A stretch of 64,000 nucleotides of DNA from Bacteroides muris (ex Afrizal et al. 2022). Lineage in GTDB: Bacteria; Bacteroidota; Bacteroidia; Bacteroidales; Bacteroidaceae. The stretch covers positions 1-64,000 of the forward strand of contig NZ_SRYZ01000014.1 in NCBI RefSeq assembly GCF_004793475.1, given 5' to 3'. Both the position numbers and the translations under genes were made by a program. The notes under the pieces were generated by a model. It searched no databases. It saw nothing but the letters and a program-made list of their open reading frames with translations, and was not told where the DNA came from. Below are positions 13,234 to 19,921 of this stretch, piece by piece; positions within the stretch are counted from its first letter, which is position 1; each line of letters begins with the position of its first letter.

Positions 13234-14106
13234 TTATTCCATATAAGCCATTGAAAACTCTTTCGGAATAAACCGCCCGACCGGAATAGGTTTGGCTGAT
13301 TCAATAGCCGTGTGAATTTCTCTCTTTTTGAACTCATGTCCCTTTTCTTTGGCTTGTTTCTCACATTCTTCCTCTTTGTTTTTGAGATAGTGGGTAATAA
13401 GCATCATCGCTCTGTCAACGTTGAAGGTGTTCACGACAAAAGTCTGAACCCTTTCGTCTTCATTTTCCCCATCCGTGAATGTGATTTTCGTCTCAATCTG
13501 GTAGAATTTCTTTTCATTCGGTTTAGATTCTTCGTCGCTATCTTCCGTCTCATCGTCCATCTTATCAACGTATTCTGCCATAGTGATTTCATTTTTGAGA
13601 TAGGCAAGCGAAGCATCATCAACCTTGCGTTCTTTTAAGTTGTCAGTAAGAATCACGCAAGAATCGAACTCCTTTATCATTGTCAGGGTGAATCCGAACT
13701 GATAATTGAGTTCGATGTAGTCTTTCAAGATAAGGCAAGCATTCTCTAGCCCAGTGGCATACAGCAAGAACTTATACTTCTTGTCACTTATTTGTGCTTG
13801 TGCAAGATAGGGATATAAGAACTTGTTTTCATTCTCGAACGCCAAGCGGTTCTGGTTACTGACTTCCACTTCCTTGATACCGTCGGCCTCCATACTGAAA
13901 CGAATTTTCGCCAAAGTGTCTTGGTCTATTAGCGTACCACGGTCGAAAAGAATTTCATTTCGTTCAATGGTTACTGTTTCACCGGTATCTTCATCAATAA
14001 AAGATTCCTCCCATGTTTTGAGGACACGTTTTGCAAGGTACATGTTGAGCATCTTCTTCGGGTCAGATGTCACATACCGGATTTCTGTTTTTCTTGTTTC
14101 TATCAT
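13234..14106 (-). CDS. Conserved-looking phage recombination-cluster protein (290 aa)
   Basis: A 290-aa soluble, acidic protein. An N-terminal helical part (KKMLNMYLAKRVLKTWEESF) is followed by beta-rich segments and an acidic linker at about 185-200 (DDETEDSDEESKPNEKK), then a second domain. It sits between the NinB-like gene (3 bases upstream) and the tRNA-like cluster, inside the recombination/replication operon. No catalytic motif was found. A role in DNA metabolism is only guilt by association. Confidence 0.6.
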   Translation of the reverse strand: MIETRKTEIRYVTSDPKKMLNMYLAKRVLKTWEESFIDEDTGETVTIERNEILFDRGTLIDQDTLAKIRFSMEADGIKEVEVSNQNRLAFENENKFLYPYLAQAQISDKKYKFLLYATGLENACLILKDYIELNYQFGFTLTMIKEFDSCVILTDNLKERKVDDASLAYLKNEITMAEYVDKMDDETEDSDEESKPNEKKFYQIETKITFTDGENEDERVQTFVVNTFNVDRAMMLITHYLKNKEEECEKQAKEKGHEFKKREIHTAIESAKPIPVGRFIPKEFSMAYME

Positions 14107-14108
14107 AA

Positions 14109-14546
14109 CTAAATAAATTCTTGATTTCTTTGTATTTCCTGCTGGGCGTATATCAGCATTTGATGTTCATTGGCGGCAGGTAAGTAGATACCTGCCACTG
14201 ATGCGCTCCAATTACGAAAGCGGTCAATCGAAAGGGTCATTTCACCTGTTGTCAGTTCGGCAGAACTACGCAAATAGGTTACTTCATTGCCTTTCTTGTT
14301 GACCGTCTTTCGTTCAAACAAATCACGGTTGCAAGTCCTCTTATAGAAGTCAATTTTGGCTTCGTCAAGGCTGCAACCGTACTCACTACCGAAATACCCT
14401 AAAAGAAGATGCAAATAGCTGTTTTGGGCAAGCGTGCGGTTGGGCAGTTTCTTTTTCACTTCCACCACCGCACGTTCACTAAACAGCTTGTTTACATACT
14501 CCTTGAACTTGGGTATTTGATATTCATTCTTCAAGTCGAACAGCAT
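14109..14546 (-). CDS. NinB-like recombination protein (145 aa)
   Basis: The segment KKLPNRTLAQNSYLHLLLGYFG (residues about 32-53) matches the R-[ST]-x-x-Q-N-x-x-[LW]-H signature at the front of NinB/Orf-type phage recombination mediators, followed by a helical EAKIDFYKR region. Lambda Orf/NinB binds ssDNA and SSB and helps recombinase loading. It lies next to the SSB gene (stop 14,550), supporting that role. The N-terminal match is good; the C-terminal half is divergent. Confidence 0.6.
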   Translation of the reverse strand: MLFDLKNEYQIPKFKEYVNKLFSERAVVEVKKKLPNRTLAQNSYLHLLLGYFGSEYGCSLDEAKIDFYKRTCNRDLFERKTVNKKGNEVTYLRSSAELTTGEMTLSIDRFRNWSASVAGIYLPAANEHQMLIYAQQEIQRNQEFI

Positions 14547-14549
14547 ACG

Positions 14550-15002
14550 CTAAAAAGGCAAATCATCCTTTACATTGCCATTAGCATCAACCGGAGGCGG
14601 GAAATTCTGCGGCTGTTGCTGATAAGTCGGTTGTGGCGCTGGCTGTTGTATCGATGTTGTCTGTTGGGATTGAGATACACCGCCACGCGCATCTATTTTG
14701 TAACACCGAATAGACGCCATACGTTTGAATTCTCCGTCCTGATTCGTCCAAGAACGCCCTTGTAAGACAAATGATACAGTAACAACATCACCCTGATTAA
14801 AGCGGTCGAGTTCTGCACACTTATCGCCTGAAAACTCTAAGGGAATAACATTCTCATACTCGCTACGCTCTCCCGTATAAGGGTCGTAAGTGGTAGCATC
14901 CAAGATAAACTCCCGTTTTGTAAATGAGGAACCACCGTTTTTGGATGGTATTTGAACGGTTTGTCCGATTTCGATTATCCGTCCGGTTATTTGGTTTGCC
15001 AT
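14550..15002 (-). CDS. ssb: Phage single-stranded DNA-binding protein (150 aa)
   Basis: DUF3127-type SSB: an OB-fold domain of about 105 residues (ITGRIIEIGQTVQI..., VIPLEFSGDKCAELDRF, GDVVTVSFVLQGRSW), then a Gln/Pro-rich linker and the acidic tip DDLPF that SSBs use to bind partners. It overlaps the nuclease gene by one base and sits among recombination genes. It coats ssDNA during phage replication and strand annealing. Confidence 0.85.
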   Translation of the reverse strand: MANQITGRIIEIGQTVQIPSKNGGSSFTKREFILDATTYDPYTGERSEYENVIPLEFSGDKCAELDRFNQGDVVTVSFVLQGRSWTNQDGEFKRMASIRCYKIDARGGVSQSQQTTSIQQPAPQPTYQQQPQNFPPPVDANGNVKDDLPF

Positions 15003-15766
15003 TAATTTTCTCCTCCAAAAATCTTTTTATCGGTTATAAGTTCTCTGTTTTCTTCCAAAAACCGGATAAATTCCTCACAATGATTAGTGAGAATAGGAAT
15101 ATCACGTTCTGGATTGAAAACGTATGTTTCTGTATAGGTATCTACCACAAAACCACCTTTATTGAACTCTACAATGTTGTACTCAAATGTCCGTACATCC
15201 GAACCGTTCTTCATCAAAGCGTAAGGATAAACCAAATGTTGATGGTGGTCTTTGAACTTCCCTACGGTATAGCTTCCGGTTGTTTTGATGTCGTGGACGC
15301 TGGCTGACATCAGTTCGTCAATTACCCCATAAACCAAAACATTGCTGTATGCGGTTGGAAGAATCGCTTCTACTCTTTGTTGGGTTAATGCTCCTTTGAA
15401 GTAACCGGCGAACTCTCGGCAAAGAGAAATGGGAAAAACAAATGTGCGGTCATTGTAAACAACCGTATAGCAAGTATTATCTTCGTTTCGCTCTACATCC
15501 ATACCGTTCGGCTTGCGATTTTCTATAAGAGCGTCCACTAACTCATTAAAGGCTGTGCCCTTGTCGGCCGCTTCACTGTCGAAAGGTTTACGATTGATAC
15601 GGTCTATCAGTTCTTGAAACTGCAATTCGTGAAATTCTTCGGGAGTATGGGGAGGATTTTCGCTCCATCCCCAATACTTTTCCCAAATTACATCACTATT
15701 CAGATATCCCCAATAGGCATCCAATAATGTTGCATATATACAGTAATTAAGCTGCTGGTTTTTCAT
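15002..15766 (-). CDS. PD-(D/E)XK exonuclease, Cas4/RecB-like (254 aa)
   Basis: Motifs in order: a helix KGTAFNELVD (69-78), YGVIDEL with Asp150, HDIKTT with Asp159-x-Lys161, and a Gln/Tyr helix near 171-184. This D...DxK layout is the PD-(D/E)XK core of Cas4/RecB-like phage nucleases. The start at MKNQQLNY (15,766) overlaps the Sak4-like gene by 20 bases; a nine-residue longer version is less likely. Together with the annealing ATPase and SSB it would form an exonuclease-annealase recombination system. Confidence 0.75.
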   Translation of the reverse strand: MKNQQLNYCIYATLLDAYWGYLNSDVIWEKYWGWSENPPHTPEEFHELQFQELIDRINRKPFDSEAADKGTAFNELVDALIENRKPNGMDVERNEDNTCYTVVYNDRTFVFPISLCREFAGYFKGALTQQRVEAILPTAYSNVLVYGVIDELMSASVHDIKTTGSYTVGKFKDHHQHLVYPYALMKNGSDVRTFEYNIVEFNKGGFVVDTYTETYVFNPERDIPILTNHCEEFIRFLEENRELITDKKIFGGEN

Positions 15767-16682
15767 AAGTCTTTGTCTCTTTATTGGGAACAAGCCCTAA
15801 TGCTTTTGCTTTATTATTAATAAGCACTTTTGCCGCAACCATCGAACTACCTATATGTTGAAATTCACCAAGCCTTGATAACAAGTCATTGATGGATTCT
15901 GCGTCTGTCACCAGCTCAACCTGCTCTTTGATTTCCTCCATCACCTTATCGTATTTCTCCTGTGCTTCTTTCTTGGCGGCGAGCATCCCAAGGTAAGAGT
16001 TAATAATCTTCGAGGCGATAAAGTCGTTCTTGGCAGTTGGATTACCGTTCCTATCAAGGATAGTCGGCACTTCCATCACTGAAGGAAGATTGCAGGTATT
16101 CTTTCCGTCATTCCTTGATGTCGGATCGAAAGTGATAGTACGTCTTTGAACGCCTCTTTCGCTTTTCATTTCAAGATAACCGAGCAAATCCAGTTCGGTA
16201 ACGATGGAGTTGTAGGATTTTTCACGTAAGGCAGGAATGAACACCGTATCATCACCTTCTTTTCTTGTGTCACGATGGGCAACGAAAATGATGTGCTTGT
16301 TCAGACTTGAGAGTGTTCTTGTCATCCAAGAAAATTCAGCATTGATACCACTCCAATCCCGGATAGACGGTTGGCGGTTACCACATTTATAAGCAATGAT
16401 GAAATCCATCATCTTGCCAATGGTATCAACTACGATTGTCTGATAAGCTGACAAATCTTCCTGCAAGACCTGTTGAACATCACTCCAAGAAGTGACCTGT
16501 ACTGTGTCTATGTTTTCCAAATGTGCCATATTCATACGCTTAACGCCATTATCGAAATCCAATAATAACGGTTTCGGTGCGCTCAATGCCACTGTTGATT
16601 TTCCCATACCAGCCTGGCCGTAAATCATCATTTTCACTGTGGTAGGGATTACTAATTCATTTGATTTTTTGATAAGACTCAT
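15747..16682 (-). CDS. Sak4-like RecA-fold ATPase (311 aa)
   Basis: Residues 17-220 form a RecA/RAD51-like ATPase: Walker A YGQAGMGKST (21-30), Walker B TIVVDTIG (82-89), and a VAHRDTRKEG segment in sensor position. Sak4 proteins anneal single strands with the help of SSB and replace RecT in many phages. A C-terminal coiled-coil extension follows (EAQEKYDKVMEEIKEQVEL). The start at 16,682 completes TTTACGATTATG, a partial start-site box; the longer frame to 16,730 is rejected. Confidence 0.82.
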   Translation of the reverse strand: MSLIKKSNELVIPTTVKMMIYGQAGMGKSTVALSAPKPLLLDFDNGVKRMNMAHLENIDTVQVTSWSDVQQVLQEDLSAYQTIVVDTIGKMMDFIIAYKCGNRQPSIRDWSGINAEFSWMTRTLSSLNKHIIFVAHRDTRKEGDDTVFIPALREKSYNSIVTELDLLGYLEMKSERGVQRRTITFDPTSRNDGKNTCNLPSVMEVPTILDRNGNPTAKNDFIASKIINSYLGMLAAKKEAQEKYDKVMEEIKEQVELVTDAESINDLLSRLGEFQHIGSSMVAAKVLINNKAKALGLVPNKETKTYEKPAA

Positions 16683-16701
16683 AATCGTAAAATTTAAAGG
16701 G

Positions 16702-17001
16702 TTAATTATTCTCTTTCTGTAGAATAGCATCTACATCACTTTTTCGGTACAATCTCTTACCTCCTATTTCCAACCTGCACAAATATCCAATTTTATGCCA
16801 TCTCCATAAGGTTGACTTATCGGTATGTAGAATCTGACTTGCCTCTTTAATGGTCAAGTAATCCTCTTCCGGTCTGATGAAAGAGTCTCTAATACTTCTC
16901 ACAGTCTTTTTTACAAGATGTTCTGCGAACTCTTTCAAATCAGTGGACTTTATTGTCAAAGTAACATTGGCACCACTATTTAAAATATCCTCCATGTTCA
17001 T
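16702..17001 (-). CDS. Excisionase-like HTH DNA-binding protein (99 aa)
   Basis: Residues about 46-97 are a MerR/excisionase-type HTH: DYLTIKEASQILHTDKSTLWRW and then RLEIGGKRLYRKSDVDAIL, where the last part is the wing-plus-helix typical of this family. The N-terminal 45 residues are a charged helical extension. It may be a directionality factor or a transcription regulator of the early operon. It overlaps the LuxR-type gene upstream by 4 bases. No integrase is in the window to test the Xis idea. Confidence 0.75.
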   Translation of the reverse strand: MNMEDILNSGANVTLTIKSTDLKEFAEHLVKKTVRSIRDSFIRPEEDYLTIKEASQILHTDKSTLWRWHKIGYLCRLEIGGKRLYRKSDVDAILQKENN

Positions 17002-17354
17002 TCTCTTACCCTTTCCATATGTTCAATTCTAAATCTTCGTAACCTCCTCATATCACCTTGTTCGTGGTAAAGTGACAAAGAAAATATGCACAGTAAGCAA
17101 CATGCGACGGACACACGGACTATAGGCGAAAAATCCATCGTGAGCCTCACACCGGCTATCCGTTCATAAAGCATTGTTGCAAGTTCTCTCCCATTCCGTA
17201 CATGCAATATTTCAAAAGCCTTTTGTAACTGGTTATTAATCGTGCTAACCGCCCGGCATTTGAAATTGGCAATTTCCTTTTTCTCATACCCCTGTGCATA
17301 CATTCGTGCTGTAATTTCGCATTCAGGGGTGAGTTCTGTGAATACCCGTTCCAT
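16998..17354 (-). CDS. LuxR-type HTH protein with C-terminal membrane segment (118 aa)
   Basis: Residues 7-66 are a GerE/LuxR HTH: LTPECEITARMYAQGYEKKEIA, then KCRAVSTINNQLQKAFEILHV. A single hydrophobic helix follows at about 80-97 (IVRVSVACCLLCIFSLSLY) and a very basic tail (RRLRRFRIEHMERVRE). A receiver domain is absent. A membrane-tethered LuxR head in a phage early operon is unusual. The start completes a perfect CACACGATTATG box (17,352-17,363). Confidence 0.65.
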   Translation of the reverse strand: MERVFTELTPECEITARMYAQGYEKKEIANFKCRAVSTINNQLQKAFEILHVRNGRELATMLYERIAGVRLTMDFSPIVRVSVACCLLCIFSLSLYHEQGDMRRLRRFRIEHMERVRE

Positions 17355-17373
17355 AATCGTGTGAGTTAGATGA

Positions 17374-17568
17374 CTATGACTCCCTTTTTACAACGACAAT
17401 ACCTTTTTTCGGATAAGACTTTGAAGCCCATTTTTTACCCTCAAGAAGATGCTTGGCATTTAGAAGTGATACGTTGTTGCGGATTGTCTCAAGTGAAGAT
17501 ATAGGCAGCTCTATCGTGGCTCCTCTCTTCATGTTTCTCATTTTCTCTTTACTTTCTACCTTTTCCAT
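17374..17568 (-). CDS. Small basic phage protein (64 aa)
   Basis: The start at 17,568 (MEKVESKEKMRNMKRG) is used because a longer frame would overlap tRNA-like gene A. It is a basic protein with a central ELPISSLETIRNNVSLLNAKH helix and the tail KSYPKKGIVVVKRES. It may bind nucleic acid, judging from charge alone. It is the first protein gene after tRNA-like A on this strand. No family recognised. Confidence 0.5.
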   Translation of the reverse strand: MEKVESKEKMRNMKRGATIELPISSLETIRNNVSLLNAKHLLEGKKWASKSYPKKGIVVVKRES

Positions 17569-17588
17569 AAATGTTATATTAGAATGAT

Positions 17589-17659
17589 TGGTGGGCGTTG
17601 ACGGACTCGAACCGCCAGTCTCCTCCAATGAGGTGTGTTAACCATTACACCGAACGCCC
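17589..17659 (-). tRNA. tRNA-like gene A with a shortened anticodon arm, CCA encoded
   Basis: Acceptor GGGCGTT/AACGCCC, D-arm GTGT-AATGGTTA-ACAC and T-arm GGCGG-TTCGAGT-CCGTC (one G-T) are perfect, and A-CCA is encoded. Only 18 nt remain for position 26, the anticodon arm and the variable loop, about four fewer than a canonical tRNA. The sequence there is CCTC-ATTG-GAGG, a 4-bp stem with a 4-nt loop, or a 3-bp stem with loop ATTGGAG. The latter would put TGG (Pro) in anticodon position with weak support. I regard the identity as unassigned. Confidence 0.5.
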
Positions 17660-17669
17660 CAATAAGAAA

Positions 17670-17697
17670 GGTGCGCTATCTTCACAGACGGCACACC
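17670..17697 (-). other. Hairpin with conserved 15-nt loop, copy 2 (5' of tRNA-like A)
   Basis: GGTGCGC and GCACACC pair (one G-T) around TATCTTCACAGACG; the full 15-mer TATCTTCACAGACGG (17,677-17,691) is identical to the loop at 13,200-13,214. The stem is different but still complementary. It sits 11 nt upstream of the tRNA-like A 5' end. Confidence 0.6.
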
Positions 17698-17737
17698 CAG
17701 TACAAACACAAAATAAAACACGACAAAACAGTTTATA

Positions 17738-17920
17738 CTAACACTTTTCATGTAACTCCATGCCGGTTATCACTGCAAGTATAACAGACAAAATAAACAT
17801 TGCAGATGTCAACACGATTCCCGTCATGTACAAAGGGCCATCCTTTATTATGGAATTACATAATATCATTGTCATACAAAGCAGTACAAGCAACGAAAAA
17901 GAGAACATAATTATCTTCAT
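17738..17920 (-). CDS. Two-helix membrane miniprotein (60 aa)
   Basis: Two hydrophobic segments, about residues 3-22 (IIMFSFSLLVLLCMTMILC) and 32-54 (MTGIVLTSAMFILSVILAVIT), are separated by a short IIKDGPLY loop; the tail is HEKC. It is a hairpin-like inner-membrane protein coupled by an ATGA overlap to the 62-aa gene upstream. Holin, anti-holin or superinfection roles are possible, but nothing singles one out. Confidence 0.6.
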   Translation of the reverse strand: MKIIMFSFSLLVLLCMTMILCNSIIKDGPLYMTGIVLTSAMFILSVILAVITGMELHEKC

Positions 17921-18105
17921 AACATCGTCATTGCAACCAGTTCATCACTATAGAATTCTACAAAATCGTGCTTTCCGAACTCTACCATTACTTTATCCCC
18001 ATTGATGGCGCAAATCGCCCCAATCTTGCTTTCCCATCCGGGATGTTTACACTTAACCGGCATACCTATATATGGCATACGTGATTTATACATACTTTTT
18101 CCCAT
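17917..18105 (-). CDS. Small SH3-like phage protein (62 aa)
   Basis: MGKSMYKSRMPYIGMPVKCK, then PGWESKIGAICAINGDKVMV, then VEFYSDELVAMTML. Alternating short strands with G-D turns resemble a small SH3/KOW-like barrel. The start completes a perfect CACACGATTATG box at 18,103-18,114. It is the first coding unit after the 430-bp non-coding cassette and is coupled to the two-helix membrane protein downstream. Confidence 0.55.
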   Translation of the reverse strand: MGKSMYKSRMPYIGMPVKCKHPGWESKIGAICAINGDKVMVEFGKHDFVEFYSDELVAMTML

Positions 18106-18218
18106 AATCGTGTGATTTTAAATTTTACCGCCCGTACAAGGATGAGGTAAAGCGGTGCGCACTTCGCTTTGCCCGTGGCTTTTAGTACGATAGTAGCACT
18201 AACCTTTGCTGCGGTTGT

Positions 18219-18269
18219 GTACCCTACCCGATTCTCGCTATCGGATGTCAGTCTTTAGCTGTCAATAGG
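18219..18269 (-). repeat. 51-nt foldable repeat, copy 1
   Basis: 50 of 51 bases match copy 2. On the minus strand it can form a closing stem CCCTA/TAGGG holding two hairpins with 7-nt loops: CAG-CTAAAGA-CTG and CCGAT-AGCGAGA-ATCGG. Confidence 0.7.
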
Positions 18270-18475
18270 GCTATATTGTCGATGTGCGTGTCGGTCGCCT
18301 AATCCGTCATTACTTACACCTCAAAGACTATGGTTACACATCTATTAATTGTTAAACATTGCACAGCTCGCAAGCCCCAACTTGCTTATGTGCGTTCGTT
18401 ATCTTTGGTTGGCAAAAACGGCTTATGAATTACACCGTAATTGCTTTCACAGACTTATCAAAGAACCAATCAATA

Positions 18476-18526
18476 GTACCCTACCCGATTCTCGCTATCG
18501 GATGCCAGTCTTTAGCTGTCAATAGG
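18476..18526 (-). repeat. 51-nt foldable repeat, copy 2
   Basis: Direct copy of 18,219-18,269, starting 257 bp further on. The single difference lies between the two hairpins. The closing pair at the stem end becomes T-G instead of C-G, so pairing is retained. Confidence 0.7.
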
Positions 18527-18553
18527 ACTGTCGTGCGTGATATAATCGTGTGA

Positions 18554-18643
18554 TTAATCATCGTAAAAGAACTTCTCGCCCGGCTTTCTGAAAAGCCTAT
18601 AACTTGCATACAAGCAGCCTAATACTATCAATGCCTCTATCAT
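18554..18643 (-). CDS. Membrane miniprotein (29 aa)
   Basis: MIEALIVLGCLYASYRLFRK, then PGEKFFYDD and a stop. It has one short hydrophobic helix (residues 3-16), then a basic and an acidic stretch. The ATG overlaps the stop of the 69-aa gene by ATGA (18,640-18,643), strong evidence of coupled translation. Its stop is followed at once by the CACACGATTATA box that opens the non-coding cassette. Confidence 0.5.
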   Translation of the reverse strand: MIEALIVLGCLYASYRLFRKPGEKFFYDD

Positions 18644-18849
18644 ACTGCTATTCTATCAAGTTGAAACTCTATGTAATCAATCTCTTCTTGAATAATCTCT
18701 AAGGCCTCTTCTTTGGTATCGGTATTACAGAAAGCACAAGCCTCTGTGTCAGACATCTTATCAACTCTATCAAGGTCTATACAAGCCTTATCCAAAGCCT
18801 TTTCAAGCCCGTAGGCTTCTACACTGTCACATACTCTAAACTGTCTCAT
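18640..18849 (-). CDS. Acidic phage protein of unknown function (69 aa)
   Basis: MRQFRVCDSVEAYGLEKALD... to EEIDYIEFQLDRIAV: an acidic, mainly helical 69-aa protein with three cysteines (CDS, CID, CAFC) but no standard zinc spacing. It lies one base after the DUF2693 gene stop and is coupled to the 29-aa membrane miniprotein. Second gene of the early leftward operon; function unknown. Confidence 0.55.
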   Translation of the reverse strand: MRQFRVCDSVEAYGLEKALDKACIDLDRVDKMSDTEACAFCNTDTKEEALEIIQEEIDYIEFQLDRIAV

Positions 18850-18850
18850 A

Positions 18851-19177
18851 TCAGGCGATTTTTAAAAGGTTAGCCTTTTTATAGCATCTGAACTCTTGGC
18901 GTTCAGTATCATAGTAAGTTTGAACGGTGTCGTTCTTCTTTCTGTTGTCAGTACCAGCAATGGCAGGCATCAGCTTTTCATTTAGTGTACCGTAGGCTTC
19001 TCTCACAGAACCATCCACCTTTTGAAAATAGAATTTCACAATCTTGCTTTTCATCTGCAATTTCAATTTCATGTTAGCCCAAGCGCATTTTAATGCTTCT
19101 GACATCGTGAAACCGTTCTTGCGAACGAACTGCCATGCAAGGCTCATAACTTCATGTAAAAAACTCTTCGTGCTCAT
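18851..19177 (-). CDS. DUF2693-family early phage protein (108 aa)
   Basis: After a helical N-terminus (SLAWQFVRKNGFTMSEALKC), the core VKFYFQKVDGSVREAYGTLN and the tail TYYDTERQEFRCYKKANLL match DUF2693, a small beta domain from Bacteroidetes phages and mobile elements. It is the first gene of the long leftward operon; its start at 19,177 completes a perfect CACACGATTATG box about 75 nt after the promoter. Molecular role unknown. Confidence 0.75.
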   Translation of the reverse strand: MSTKSFLHEVMSLAWQFVRKNGFTMSEALKCAWANMKLKLQMKSKIVKFYFQKVDGSVREAYGTLNEKLMPAIAGTDNRKKNDTVQTYYDTERQEFRCYKKANLLKIA

Positions 19178-19257
19178 AATCGTGTGATTTAATATGTTTA
19201 TACTATTTGTATCGTCAATCATTTAGTTTATCTTTGCTACGTGATTGATTGATGATG

Positions 19258-19289
19258 CAAATATACTATCTAAAAAGATACCATCAAAA
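19258..19289 (-). promoter_or_regulatory. Early leftward promoter (pL-like)
   Basis: Minus-strand TTTTG (19,289-19,285), a 19-nt spacer and TATATTTG (19,265-19,258) give a near-consensus promoter. The left arm of the inverted operator (19,266-19,281) fills the spacer, so repressor binding would shut off the replication/recombination operon. Confidence 0.65.
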
Positions 19290-19311
19290 CAAATAGTATC
19301 TTTTTAGATAG
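19266..19311. promoter_or_regulatory. Paired operators of the S24 repressor
   Basis: CTATCTAAAAAGATAC (19,266-19,281) and its exact reverse complement GTATCTTTTTAGATAG (19,296-19,311) form a 16-nt inverted repeat with a 14-nt centre. Each arm is itself nearly palindromic (TATCT/AGATA), so this is probably two repressor-dimer sites. Confidence 0.65.
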
Positions 19312-19358
19312 CAACAAACATTATTTAACTATTAGAGCGGTTTATACCTTATTATAAT

Positions 19359-19921
19359 ATGAAGAAAGAAAATTGGGCTTTAGTATTGAGTGGAATTGCG
19401 ATAGCGATAAGCATTATTGCATTATGTATTTCTTGCCCTCACAAGGCAGAGTTAGGATTTGACTATCAAGGCGTATTGGTTGGTGTTCTATCATTACTTG
19501 TTACAATTTTGATAGGATGGAATATATATACGATAATTGACATAAAAACACAAGAGATAAGATTGATGAAATATCAACTGGAGCATCATTCATGGTACAA
19601 AAAAACATGGCTGTTTCTGAAAACACCAACTGGATGATATATCATTATTTATTATTAGGAAAAGACCCATTGGGATTAGAATACAGATTTTTATATCATG
19701 GAGTTGCATGCTTATTCCATACATCACAATTCTCTGATATAACGACTTGCAATGTGGTAGTAAAAGGATTACTTGAATGTATAGCAAATCCTAAATCTAT
19801 AACTATAACAAAAAATGGAAAGAATGACATTCTCAAGCTTTTATCTGGCGTGAAACACACCGACAAAATAGAAGGATTCCTTGAATTATTAAATAGGATC
19901 GCTTTAGTGAACGTGAAGTAA
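19359..19921 (+). pseudogene. Two-TM membrane protein gene split by a frameshift at an A7 run
   Basis: Frame 1 (19,359-19,637) encodes MKKENWALVLSGIAIAISII with two transmembrane helices (about 7-24 and 37-55) and a cytoplasmic start, then stops. Frame 2 (open 19,592-19,921) continues with NWMIYHYLLLGKDPLGLEYR to the end NRIALVNVK. The frames overlap at ACAAAAAAAC (19,597-19,606). A -1 shift at the A7 run joins them into one protein of about 187 aa, close to the layout I recall for Bacteroides two-TM proteins of this kind. Either a mutation or a slippage-controlled gene. Confidence 0.55.

Larger units (their letters stand above)
18115..18540 (-). ncRNA. Structured non-coding cassette between two start-site boxes
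   Basis: 426 bp without a credible reading frame in an otherwise gapless operon, bounded by a CACACGATTATA box (18,541-18,552) and a CACACGATTATG box (18,103-18,114). It contains two near-identical 51-nt repeats (18,219-18,269 and 18,476-18,526) and a hairpin near 18,150-18,172, AAAGCG...CGCTTT enclosing the palindrome GTGCGCAC. It reads like a gene cassette whose product is RNA. Confidence 0.45.

Noticed and set aside
18115..18540. The non-coding cassette as a degenerate protein gene
   Set aside because: All frames on the minus strand are broken by frequent stops, and the two 51-nt repeats are in different frames; the structure is explained better by RNA pairing.
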